35,868 bases of DNA from Pseudomonadota bacterium. Lineage in GTDB: Bacteria > Pseudomonadota > Gammaproteobacteria > JAKAQQ01. Below are positions 7,457-15,494 of the stretch, in pieces. The position numbers and the translations under genes were made by a program. The stretch covers positions 111,159 through 147,026 of the forward strand of contig JAJZYM010000002.1 in NCBI GenBank assembly GCA_021798115.1, in the 5' to 3' direction. How positions within the stretch are numbered: position 1 is the first letter of the stretch; every line of letters begins with the position of its first letter. The notes below the pieces were generated by a model. The model was not told the DNA's origin, did no database searches, and saw nothing but the letters and a program-made list of their open reading frames with translations.

Positions 7457-9103
7457 TCAAGGACCCTCATTATACGGGAGGGGCCCACTCAAACCCGGAT
7501 CGGCGCGGTCTGTGTGCTGCGATTCCGACGGTTTAGCCCTGTCCCTGGTCCGAACCGTGGAGCGGTTCTCCATTCCGTCCAGGGAACGTGCGCAACGGCT
7601 GTAACGACGTGACGTCTCGGCGACGGCACCCAAGAACCATCCCCCGCATGTGACGAGAAGATTCAGGGCGAGAGCAACGATGGCGGCATAGCACGGCACG
7701 CGCAGATCTCCGAGTGAGAGCGTGACGATGACGCTGCGGAAGCCCGTCGATGCGACCCACCAGGTGCCGGATGCAAGCCCAGTCATCAGTCCCAGGAAGA
7801 CCACGGAAGAAGGCGGGCGGCGCCGGACAAACGCCAGGGTGACTGCGGGGAGAGTCTGAAGGATCCAGACACCGCCGAGCAACTGGAAATCGATGGCGTA
7901 GGTGAAAGGTACGGCGATCACGAAGAGGAGAGCAATCGTCATCACCATGAGAGCCGCCCGCCGCGCGGCGCGGCTGTCTCTGCCCGCTCTCGGGGTCCCC
8001 TCCGATGAGGGGCCTCGTGCGAACGAGCCAATGAGGAGGTTGGCTGAAGCGATCGACATCACGGACGCTGGAACGAGAGCTCCTGTCACGAGAGCGGCGG
8101 CGCCGAGGCCGATCATCCAGCGCGGCAAGGTCGTCAGCATGAGGGCCGGTACGGCGTCGTCGGGTCCAAAGGTGCGAAGGCCGGCTTCGGCCTCGGGGTG
8201 TCCGGCGAATGTGGCCACCGTGGCCGCGTAGCCCAAAAGCAAAAGGAGACCGAGTACGAAACTGTAGGCCGGAAGCAGCATCATGTTGCGGCGGACGGTG
8301 GCGTCGTTTTTGGCTCCAAGGGCCCCGGTCACCGCGTGCGGGTAGAGAAAGAGGGCGAGGGCGGATCCGACGGCGAGTGTCACGAACGCAGCCGGGAGGC
8401 CGAGATTGGAACCGTGGCCCTCGGGCAAGAGAATCCTGCCGCGGGGAACGGAGGCAAAGATGTGGCCCCAGCCGCCCAGCGACGCCGGCACGAAGACGAC
8501 GAGGGCCAGAACCAGTATGTAAACCAGAAGATCTTTGACCACGGCGATCCAAATAGGGGCCCTTAACCCGCTCGTGACCGTGAAAGCCGCAAGGAGAGCA
8601 AAAGCCAGAGCGAGCGGAAGGTCACGGAAAACACTGGTGGGCGGAAGTCCGAGGAGCGGAAACGCCAGCTCGAGTCCGATCAACTGCAGGGCGATGTACG
8701 GCACCGTGGCCATGACGCCGGTGAGGGCGACCATCCGGGACAAGGAACGGCTGGTGTAGCGTTCCTCGACGAAATCCGCCACCGTGAGATGTCCCGCACG
8801 TTTGCACGCCCGCCAGAGGGGCGGAAGGAGAAGAAAGCCGACGGGAAATGCGATGATGGTGTAGGACAGGGCAAAAAGACCGAGCGCGCCCACCCCGAAG
8901 ATGAGCGCGGGGACGGCGATGAAGGTGTAGGCGGTGTAGAGGTCGCCTCCGAGGAGAAACCACGTGAGGAACGTCCCGAGACGTCGTCCCCCGAGCGCCC
9001 ACTCGTCAAGAGAGCGGAGATCGGCGTTGCGCCAACGGCGCGCTCGGAAGCCCAAGCCGGCAACCGGAAGAACGATCAGTGCGAAGACGAGGAGCCGTAT
9101 CAA
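7457..9103 (-). CDS. Sodium:solute symporter family (SSS) permease
   Basis: This is a polytopic inner-membrane transporter of about 550 residues with many hydrophobic segments. It opens with a transmembrane helix (LLVFALIVLPVAGLGF), then has the SSS pattern LDEWALGGRRLGTFLTWFLLGGDLYTAYTF, where a polar 'xxxFxxGGR' stretch precedes the second helix, and later LTVADFVEERY, common to SSS members. The family imports organic acids, amino acids or sugars with Na+. Pairing with an upstream DUF3311 protein resembles the monocarboxylate-permease (MctP) subgroup, and pckG downstream suggests an organic-acid substrate; both are inference. TTG at 9103 overlaps the TGA of the upstream gene (TTGA) and fits the family N-terminus. 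An in-frame ATG at 9169 would add 22 residues unlike the family. The last 50 residues are polar and atypical. Confidence 0.88.
   Translation of the reverse strand: MIRLLVFALIVLPVAGLGFRARRWRNADLRSLDEWALGGRRLGTFLTWFLLGGDLYTAYTFIAVPALIFGVGALGLFALSYTIIAFPVGFLLLPPLWRACKRAGHLTVADFVEERYTSRSLSRMVALTGVMATVPYIALQLIGLELAFPLLGLPPTSVFRDLPLALAFALLAAFTVTSGLRAPIWIAVVKDLLVYILVLALVVFVPASLGGWGHIFASVPRGRILLPEGHGSNLGLPAAFVTLAVGSALALFLYPHAVTGALGAKNDATVRRNMMLLPAYSFVLGLLLLLGYAATVATFAGHPEAEAGLRTFGPDDAVPALMLTTLPRWMIGLGAAALVTGALVPASVMSIASANLLIGSFARGPSSEGTPRAGRDSRAARRAALMVMTIALLFVIAVPFTYAIDFQLLGGVWILQTLPAVTLAFVRRRPPSSVVFLGLMTGLASGTWWVASTGFRSVIVTLSLGDLRVPCYAAIVALALNLLVTCGGWFLGAVAETSRRYSRCARSLDGMENRSTVRTRDRAKPSESQHTDRADPGLSGPLPYNEGP
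7469..7474 (-). promoter_or_regulatory. -10-like TATAAT before pckG
   Basis: A perfect TATAAT on the minus strand lies inside the last codons of the symporter gene, giving a start site near 7462 and a leader of about 73 nt to the pckG GTG. No recognisable -35 hexamer sits 16-18 bp upstream, so it would need an activator or may be chance. Confidence 0.35.
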
Positions 9104-9363
9104 GGTTCGTCCGGAGAGGGCATGAGATATGCGGCCAGGATCAGAAACGGGGTCAGGGCAAGCACCCAAAAAAGAAGATAGGCGTCGATGAACGGCACGC
9201 CAAAGACACGGGGTTCGACCCGGTTGAAGGCCGGGACATCAAGCACCGCCACGCACGGGACGAGAAGAACCAGGAGCCCACCGGAGACGCGCGCGAGGGC
9301 ACGCAAGCGTCGCTTTGGCCGCGCCGTGGGGGCCGCTGGCCCACAAGCCCTCTTGTCGATCAT
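9100..9363 (-). CDS. DUF3311 small membrane protein, symporter partner
   Basis: This is a short protein of about 87 residues with two hydrophobic segments (SGGLLVLLVPCVAVLDV and DAYLLFWVLALTPFLILAAYLM) flanking PAFNRVEPRVFGVPFID. That 'P..NRVEPRxFGxPFF' centre with paired helices is the signature of DUF3311 proteins, usually encoded immediately before an SSS permease and presumed to be an accessory subunit. Its TGA overlaps the permease start, so the two are translationally coupled. I took ATG at 9363; ATG at 9402 is an alternative. TTGACA on the minus strand at 9417-9422, with weak CAGGAT 18 bp downstream, would place a start site near 9386 and so favour the shorter form. Confidence 0.8.
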   Translation of the reverse strand: MIDKRACGPAAPTARPKRRLRALARVSGGLLVLLVPCVAVLDVPAFNRVEPRVFGVPFIDAYLLFWVLALTPFLILAAYLMPSPDEP

Positions 9364-9540
9364 GACGTTCGTTTCTGTGGGGAAGGAGCCTGATCCTGCC
9401 ATGACATCCCAAGTCGTGTCAAGCCGGACCGCAGGCCGTCGCTTCGGCGGGGAGCTCCGGACGGACTTGGGGCCAGACGGCATCGGCGAGTGGCCTGGTT
9501 CGGCGGCAGGATGTCCGGACGTCGACCTCCGCTCAGGGCA

Positions 9541-10287
9541 TCAGTCGCCCCATGTCGTGCGATCCGTGAACAGTCTGTCGTGGGCTCGGAGGAGGCGATG
9601 GGCGGGAAGATCCGGATCGCCCTGGAGAAACCGTTGGAGTATCGCTTTTTTGTTTGGGCCCGTGACCAACCACAAGAGTCGTCCCGAGTTCTGGAGGGCC
9701 GGGTAAGTGAGGCTCACCCGGCGGACCCCTTGATAGGGTTTTCCGGTGGCGGCCACTGCGCGATCGTGCACCGTGAGAATGGAATCTCCCGGGACAAGAG
9801 ACGCCGTGTGTCCATCTTCTCCAAGACCGAGATGAACGATGTCGAAAAGAGGGCAAGCCCCTGCTTTGCCGAGAAGTCCCGGAACGGGCGAAGCCTGCTC
9901 ACCGGCGGAGGACGAGCCCAGGCGTTGGGCCAGTGTGTCTTCATACTCGCGAGCGGCCACTTCGGGCGTCGGGGCCGTATCCGTCGGAATCGGATAGAAA
10001 TGTGCATCCACCGGCAAGATGCGAACGATCTGACCCGCGTTGCTCCGGGGGTCGAGCGTCGGCACAAAACGCTCGTCAACCTGGAACAGATCCAGTTTCT
10101 GCCACGGTGGGTCGAAGGCTGCGAACACACGAAGCATGGCCCACGGGGTGGTTCCCCCTGAGAGGGCCAATCGGACACGGCGGCCATCGGCGGCGAGTGC
10201 GCAGACTTGCTCGTAAAGCCAACGTGCGGCTGAGCGGGCGCTCTCGGTTTCGCCCGAGGCGACGACAAGCTCGGGGATGGCGGTCAC
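9541..10287 (-). CDS. pgl: 6-phosphogluconolactonase
   Basis: Pgl hydrolyses 6-phosphogluconolactone to 6-phosphogluconate, the second step of the oxidative pentose phosphate pathway. The 248-residue protein has the NagB/Pgl fold signatures: the phosphate loop [12 protein letters not shown] (about 41-52), [10 protein letters not shown] (about 87-96), [11 protein letters not shown], and the catalytic-region [14 protein letters not shown]. The start is GTG at 10287, overlapping the zwf TGA by 4 bp (GTGA), so pgl is the last gene of a gnd-zwf-pgl unit with coupled translation. It matches the SugarP-isomerase-like Pgl family rather than the unrelated beta-propeller lactonases. About 140 bp follow before the DUF3311 gene; I see no clear terminator there. 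Confidence 0.96.
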   Translation of the reverse strand: MTAIPELVVASGETESARSAARWLYEQVCALAADGRRVRLALSGGTTPWAMLRVFAAFDPPWQKLDLFQVDERFVPTLDPRSNAGQIVRILPVDAHFYPIPTDTAPTPEVAAREYEDTLAQRLGSSSAGEQASPVPGLLGKAGACPLFDIVHLGLGEDGHTASLVPGDSILTVHDRAVAATGKPYQGVRRVSLTYPALQNSGRLLWLVTGPNKKAILQRFLQGDPDLPAHRLLRAHDRLFTDRTTWGD

Positions 10288-11669
10288 GGGTGTGGATCGT
10301 ACCAGCCGCCGTAGGCGGCGGTGAGGCCCAGAGCTTCGGTGGGACCCATGCTGTTCGGCTTGTACAGGTACAGCGGGAGGCGTTCGTCAAGGATCGCATC
10401 CACAATTTTCCACGAAGCCTCGACCGCATCTTGCCGCGCAAAAAGGACGGGGTCGCCGCGGAGGGCATCGCCGAGCAAGCGCTCGTATGGGGTCTCCTCG
10501 TCCGAGCTGCTTCGGTCGACTTCGAGTTCGACCAGCCGGCCGGACATGGCCTCGCCGTTTTCTTTGACCCGGGCACCGAGCCCAATTTCAACCCTGTCCG
10601 GTCCCAGGCGGAACCGGACGTAATTGCTCAGGGCGCGCACGGGCTCGGCAAAAAGATCACGCGGCGGATCGTTCCAGCGGACGAGAACTTCGGTGGCTGT
10701 GAGGCTAAGTTGTTTCCCGGCGCGAATGAAGATCGGCACGCCCGACCAGCGCCAGGTGTCGATCTGTGTGCGCAGCGCCACAAAGGTTTCGCGGCGTGAA
10801 TCGGGTGCGACGCCCGGAACCTGATGGTACCCTTCGTACTGGCCGCGGACGAGCGAATCCGGGCGGACAGGCTGAACGGCGCTCAGAACCTTGGCCTTCT
10901 CGTCACGCACCGCTTCCATCTCGAAGCGTACCGGAGGCTCCATGGTGAGGATCGCCAACACCTGCAAGAGATGGTTCTGGACGACGTCGCGGACCGCTCC
11001 GACCTCGTCGTAAAACGCGCCCCGGTCTTCGACACCAAACTTCTCGGCCATGGTGATCTCGAGGCTGCGCACGTGGTTTCGGTTCCACAAAGGCTCGAGG
11101 AACCCGTTGGCAAACCGGAAATACAGAAGATTCTGTACCGGTTCCTTGCCAAGATAGTGGTCGATCCGATAGATCTGCTCCTCGGCAAAGACACGGCGCA
11201 CGATCCTGTTGAGTTCCTGGGCCGATGCCAGGTCGCGGCCAAAGGGTTTCTCGACGACGACGCGCCCTCCTTTATCGATCCGACTCCGGTGCAGGCGTTC
11301 GATGACCGTGGTAAAGAGGCTGGGTGGGATAGCCAGATAGAAGAGCGGGTTTTTGCTCCCCTTGAGGTGTTTGGCAACGTCTGCGAACGTCGCCTCGTCG
11401 TGGTAGTCCCCGTCGACGTAACTCAGATGGCCGAGTAAGCGTGTCACATCTTCGGTGGCGGCCTGAGGCGCATGCGCAGTGATCGCTGTGCGGGCGTGAT
11501 TCCGGAAGTCGTCGGTACTCCAGCCTGATTTGGCAACCCCGAGAACGAGAGAAGGGAGCAGGCGACGCCGTTCGAGAGCGCAGAGGGCGGGCAGGATCTT
11601 TTTGGCGGCCAAGTCACCGCTGGCCCCAAACAGCACGAGGGCATCGGCGGCGGTGTTACGATCGTTCAT
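10284..11669 (-). CDS. zwf: Glucose-6-phosphate 1-dehydrogenase
   Basis: This enzyme oxidises glucose 6-phosphate to 6-phosphogluconolactone with NADP+ (or NAD+), committing carbon to the oxidative pentose phosphate pathway. Visible are the Rossmann motif [11 protein letters not shown] (14-24), [10 protein letters not shown] (138-147), and the active-site signature [13 protein letters not shown] (168-180) with the catalytic His and substrate Lys. FIRAGKQL and a C-terminal YGGWYDPHP tail follow. At 461 residues it is slightly shorter than the common 480-490, but no domain is missing. The ATG overlaps the gnd TGA (ATGA), and its own stop overlaps the pgl start. The compact arrangement argues for one transcript. 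Cofactor preference cannot be read from the sequence with certainty. Confidence 0.97.
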   Translation of the reverse strand: MNDRNTAADALVLFGASGDLAAKKILPALCALERRRLLPSLVLGVAKSGWSTDDFRNHARTAITAHAPQAATEDVTRLLGHLSYVDGDYHDEATFADVAKHLKGSKNPLFYLAIPPSLFTTVIERLHRSRIDKGGRVVVEKPFGRDLASAQELNRIVRRVFAEEQIYRIDHYLGKEPVQNLLYFRFANGFLEPLWNRNHVRSLEITMAEKFGVEDRGAFYDEVGAVRDVVQNHLLQVLAILTMEPPVRFEMEAVRDEKAKVLSAVQPVRPDSLVRGQYEGYHQVPGVAPDSRRETFVALRTQIDTWRWSGVPIFIRAGKQLSLTATEVLVRWNDPPRDLFAEPVRALSNYVRFRLGPDRVEIGLGARVKENGEAMSGRLVELEVDRSSSDEETPYERLLGDALRGDPVLFARQDAVEASWKIVDAILDERLPLYLYKPNSMGPTEALGLTAAYGGWYDPHP

Positions 11670-12685
11670 CGGGTCGACTCCTCGTGATGGCCACCGAACT
11701 CCTCGCGCATGGCGGAGAGAATCTTGTCGGCGAAGAGGTTTTCGCCCCGGGACGAGAAACGGGCAAACAGGGCGGCGGCCAGCGTGGGGGCAGGTGACGC
11801 CGTGTCGATCGCTGCCTGAAGGGTCCAGCGTCCTTCGCCCGAGTCCGACACGCGCCCGCTCAGGTGTGCCAGATCAGGATCACGTGCCAAGGCGTCGGCC
11901 GTGAGATCAAGGAGCCACGAAGAAATCACGCTTCCTCGACGCCACAATTCGGCAACATCGGCGAGCGGCAGGCTGTAACGGTAGTTACCGGGTGTCTCGA
12001 GCGGTGTCTCTTCGGCACTGGCCTGTGCGGGCTGAAGCCCCCGATCGGCGTGACGGAGGATGTTGAACCCCTCCGCGTACGCGGCCATGACCCCGTATTC
12101 GATTCCATTGTGGACCATTTTGACGAAGTGCCCGGCGCCGCTCGGGCCACAGTAGAGAAATCCCTCGTCGGCTGTGGATGAAGAGTTTGTCTTGCGGCCG
12201 GGTGTGGGGGGGGCGGCGTCGCGTCCTGGTGCCAGCGCGCGGAAAATGGGCACGAGACGCGTAAACGCCTCTTGCGGACCGCCGACCATCAGACAGTACC
12301 CGCGTTTTTCGCCAAACACTCCGCCGGAGGTTCCGACGTCGAGATAATGAATGCCGCGGGTGGCGAGTTCCTGCGAGCGGCGCAGGTCTGCGGTGTAGTG
12401 GGAATTGCCTCCGTCGATGAGGATGTCACCACGGGCCAGACGCGGAACCAAGTCTTTCAGAAGGTCGTCGACCGCTCCTGCGGGGATCATCATCCAGACC
12501 GACCGCGGGGCGGGAAGGGCGGCGATCAGATTCTCGAGACTGTCCACGACCCGCAGCCCGTCTTGTGCAACCTTGTCGCGTGTCGCGGGAAAAGCGTCGT
12601 AAACCACAGGGCCGTGCCCGGATCGTTGGATGCGACGCGCCATGGCCGCTCCCATCCGACCCATCCCGATCATGCCTATGTTCAT
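11666..12685 (-). CDS. gnd: 6-phosphogluconate dehydrogenase (decarboxylating), short GndA/YqeC-like form
   Basis: The enzyme converts 6-phosphogluconate to ribulose 5-phosphate and CO2. The 339-residue chain is the short form of the family; the classical enzyme has about 470 residues. Motifs are the dinucleotide-binding [10 protein letters not shown] (3-12), VWMMIPAG (63-70), IDGGNSHY (90-97), [21 protein letters not shown] (116-136) and the catalytic [14 protein letters not shown] (185-198) with Lys189. Short-form enzymes are often NAD+-preferring, which I infer but cannot show. Residues about 153-174 ([20 protein letters not shown] and neighbours) look like a low-complexity insertion between the two halves. 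AAGGAG sits 7 nt before the ATG. The stop overlaps the zwf start by 4 bp. Confidence 0.95.
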   Translation of the reverse strand: MNIGMIGMGRMGAAMARRIQRSGHGPVVYDAFPATRDKVAQDGLRVVDSLENLIAALPAPRSVWMMIPAGAVDDLLKDLVPRLARGDILIDGGNSHYTADLRRSQELATRGIHYLDVGTSGGVFGEKRGYCLMVGGPQEAFTRLVPIFRALAPGRDAAPPTPGRKTNSSSTADEGFLYCGPSGAGHFVKMVHNGIEYGVMAAYAEGFNILRHADRGLQPAQASAEETPLETPGNYRYSLPLADVAELWRRGSVISSWLLDLTADALARDPDLAHLSGRVSDSGEGRWTLQAAIDTASPAPTLAAALFARFSSRGENLFADKILSAMREEFGGHHEESTR

Positions 12686-12778
12686 CAGCGTTCTCCTTGA
12701 AGTGGAAACTGAAATCTTCCGATGCCTCGCGGAAAATCAGCGCTCGGCATGCGCCCGGTCGGCTTCGCTGACCGTCTT

Positions 12779-15394
12779 TCAGAGCGTCAGTAAATCGTCT
12801 AGGCGGACGCGCGCCACACGCATCCCGTGCTCGATGAGGGCCTCGTAATCCCCGTCGGCCTGGGCACGGATGACTTGTCCGAAGCCGTAACGACGGTCGG
12901 GAATGGGAAGTTCGCTCATCGTGTCGTCGACGATCTGGAGAAAGACTCCTTCTCGCGGCCCTCCTTTATGCAGTTGCCCCGTCGAGTGAAGAAAGCGGGG
13001 ACCAATTCCCAGAGTTGTGGCAGCTCCGGTTCGGTCGCGTAGGAGGGTACGCAGTCTTTGTAGTTCCTGAACCTTTGGCGATTCAGGGTCAATGTAGGCT
13101 TGTAGGGCAATGTAATCGTTCGGTTGAACCCGCTCGAGAATACGGGCCGGCGGTACCATCGCCGGGGAGGTGGTGTTTTCGGGGTGCTCGAGAATGCGCC
13201 CGGCGGCTTTCTTTGCCGACTCAACGTTTGGCTGATCAAACGCGTTGATCCCAAGGACGTGCCCCGCGACCGCGGTGGCGAACTCCCAGGCGAAGACTTG
13301 CCCGCCTATCGGAGCACGGTCAAGATCGTGATCGTGATAAACGGGATGCCCAGCCTCACGCAGGGCGTCGCGTGCTGCGTCGGGGCCGCCCAAGGCGACA
13401 AAGAGACGGTCGTGGCCGTAGTGGCCGGGCGGTGCGATCTCCTCGCCGACGATGGGCACGATCCCGCGCCCCTGCTTGCCTGTCGATTCGGCCAGGAGTT
13501 GTTCGAGCCAGCCGCCGAAGACGCGCAGGGGAGGGGGCAAAAGAATCGTGGCCTTGTTCCGTCCGGCTCGCGCGTGGAGCCCCAGGACAAGACCGAGTTT
13601 GACCCCCGGGTTGTGCCGGGCAGGCACGCTCGGCAGGCAGGCGTGCATCATGCATTCCGCTGCGTGCAGGAGTGGCTCGAGTGGGAGCCCGCGAAGAACC
13701 CAGGCGACAAGACCAAAATAGCTGAGGGCCGAATAACGGCCGCCGAGGGTTGGATCGTTGCGAAAAACCTTTAGGAATTCTCTCGATTTGGCCAGTTCGT
13801 CGAGCGGCGTGCCGGGGTCTGTCACGGCCACGTAGTGCCGTCCATTGGGGTCGCGAGACCAGAAAAGATCGAGTTGAGCCCTTGTTTCAAGGGTGGTCCC
13901 GGACTTTGAGGCGACGACGACAAGTGTCTCACCGGCACGATAGTTTTCTAGGCGCCGACGGAGAAAATCCGGGTGGCTGGTGTCGAGGATGTCAAGGCGA
14001 GGGGCTCCGCGGACGGGCGTGTCGAGACTTTGCGTGAAAGACGCGAACAGGCTCGAGCCGCCCATCCCGCACCAGAGGACGTGCCGAAAACCCTCCTGCG
14101 AGCAGCGTGCGGCAAAATCTTCAAGTTCCGTAACTTTGTGGCGCATCGCGGGCACGATGTGTAACCAACCCAGACGATTTGCGATTTCGTCCTGCTGGTG
14201 GCCCCAAAGCGTCCAGTCGTGCTTCCACAAGCGGGCGACGAGATCCTCGCGTTCGGCCTCCGCCAGGCTTTCGCCGAGCAGCGGGTCATTTTTGTGGGCT
14301 TCTTTGGGAACGGTGGTCTGGTGAAGGCGACGGCATTCCTTTTGAAGCTGTTCAATCAGGGATTGGAAAGAACGCACAAACGCGTCGCGCCCTTTGTTCT
14401 GAAGGTCGTTGGCCGCGTCTGCCAGGCTGATCCCGCGACTCAGAAGATCGGGGACGATGCGGGCTTCCTTCGCAGTCATCGTGGACACGGGCTTTCCTTC
14501 GTTGAGAAAAGCGAGAAGTGTGGCCTCCGGCACCGTATTGATGGTGTTCGGATAAATCAACCGCTCAACGTAGTACGCCTGCGAAAGTGAGGGATCCTTG
14601 CTGCTCGTGCTCGCCCAGAGAAGTTTCTGCGGTTGTGCTCCGTGGGCGGCAAGGCGTTTCCAGCGTTCCGTCGCGTACAGTCGGTGATGGGTGTCGTAAC
14701 AGTGGTACGCCACCGCCAACCCCAGGCGGTTGTGCATGCCGCTGTCCAACTGCGGATTCATGGCCGTGTCCCAGCGGGAGATAAAAACGGAAGCGACCGA
14801 AGGAACCCGGAGATCCAGATCCTTCGCAAGCCGCCTCTCGAGCCCACGGAAATAGGCTTCCGCGGCCCGTAAATACTGGCTTGGGGAAAAGAGCAAGGTC
14901 ACGTTGATCCCCACGCCCTCGGCGATCAACTCTTCGATGGCACGTGCTCCCGCGGCTGTTCCCGGCACCTTGATCAGAAGATTGGGGCGCTCAGCGAAAG
15001 CATGAAGCCGTTTCGCCTGCGCAATCGATGCATCGGCGTCATCGGCGAGACGGGGCGAAAGCTCTAGTGAAACAAAACCGTCCTGTCCCTGGCTTTCTTC
15101 GTGGATGGGCGCAAAGAGATCGGCAGCGGCCCGCAGATCCTCAAGAGCCAGCGCGAAGAAAAGGCCCTCGTGATCATCCTTGAATTGGGGGAGGAGGGCG
15201 CGCAGGACGTCGTCATAATCATGTCCCCGGGCCAGAGCGTGTTCGTAGATCGTGGGGTTCGAAGTGAGTCCACGTACTCCACCGGTGTCGATGTATCGGG
15301 CGAGGGTTCCGCTTGTGAGGAGAGCGCGGTGAATATTGTCAAGCCAGAGACTTTGCCGCTGCTGCCGGACCGCATCAATGCTGGTTGCTGACAT
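12779..15394 (-). CDS. Bifunctional transaldolase / glucose-6-phosphate isomerase fusion
   Basis: This protein of about 871 residues joins two enzymes. Residues 1-365 are transaldolase: GLTSNPTIYEHAL (42-54), INVTLLFS, and NLLIKVPGTAAGA with the Schiff-base Lys near 142; it moves a dihydroxyacetone unit between sugar phosphates. Residues about 385-871 are a phosphoglucose isomerase with its SIS-type phosphate sites: VLWCGMGGSSLFA and VVASKSGTTLETRAQ. The isomerase half interconverts glucose 6-phosphate and fructose 6-phosphate. Such fusions are known in several Proteobacteria and Cyanobacteria. I chose the ATG at 15394 because GAGG precedes it and a TATAAT promoter lies 40 bp upstream; an in-frame start at 15469 lies upstream of that promoter and adds residues unlike transaldolase. 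It sits 93 bp before gnd, in the same direction. The fusion would let fructose 6-phosphate from transaldolase return to glucose 6-phosphate for another oxidative turn. Confidence 0.96.
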   Translation of the reverse strand: MSATSIDAVRQQRQSLWLDNIHRALLTSGTLARYIDTGGVRGLTSNPTIYEHALARGHDYDDVLRALLPQFKDDHEGLFFALALEDLRAAADLFAPIHEESQGQDGFVSLELSPRLADDADASIAQAKRLHAFAERPNLLIKVPGTAAGARAIEELIAEGVGINVTLLFSPSQYLRAAEAYFRGLERRLAKDLDLRVPSVASVFISRWDTAMNPQLDSGMHNRLGLAVAYHCYDTHHRLYATERWKRLAAHGAQPQKLLWASTSSKDPSLSQAYYVERLIYPNTINTVPEATLLAFLNEGKPVSTMTAKEARIVPDLLSRGISLADAANDLQNKGRDAFVRSFQSLIEQLQKECRRLHQTTVPKEAHKNDPLLGESLAEAEREDLVARLWKHDWTLWGHQQDEIANRLGWLHIVPAMRHKVTELEDFAARCSQEGFRHVLWCGMGGSSLFASFTQSLDTPVRGAPRLDILDTSHPDFLRRRLENYRAGETLVVVASKSGTTLETRAQLDLFWSRDPNGRHYVAVTDPGTPLDELAKSREFLKVFRNDPTLGGRYSALSYFGLVAWVLRGLPLEPLLHAAECMMHACLPSVPARHNPGVKLGLVLGLHARAGRNKATILLPPPLRVFGGWLEQLLAESTGKQGRGIVPIVGEEIAPPGHYGHDRLFVALGGPDAARDALREAGHPVYHDHDLDRAPIGGQVFAWEFATAVAGHVLGINAFDQPNVESAKKAAGRILEHPENTTSPAMVPPARILERVQPNDYIALQAYIDPESPKVQELQRLRTLLRDRTGAATTLGIGPRFLHSTGQLHKGGPREGVFLQIVDDTMSELPIPDRRYGFGQVIRAQADGDYEALIEHGMRVARVRLDDLLTL

Positions 15395-15434
15395 ATGTTG
15401 AACCGCCTCGTTCGGTGATGTGTGCTTCTCTGCG

Positions 15435-15440
15435 ATTATA
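15435..15440 (-). promoter_or_regulatory. -10 box of the transaldolase/isomerase-gnd-zwf-pgl genes
   Basis: A perfect TATAAT on the minus strand in the 100-bp gap after the glucoamylase gene predicts a start near 15428 and a 34-nt leader to the ATG at 15394. The -35 region is not canonical. It supports the shorter start of the fusion and independent expression of the pentose phosphate genes. Confidence 0.5.
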
Positions 15441-15494
15441 AACCTATGGTTCGAGCACACGCACTCCACCTGTGTTTGGGCCGGCGAGAGCGGG

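Noticed and set aside
12756-12774. Hairpin after the transaldolase/isomerase stop as a terminator
   Set aside because: The stem has a mismatch on the transcribed strand and no T-run, and gnd follows closely in the same direction.
15395-15469. Upstream extension of the transaldolase/isomerase fusion
   Set aside because: A -10 box lies within the extension, and its residues do not resemble transaldolase N-termini; the ATG at 15394 has a GAGG before it.
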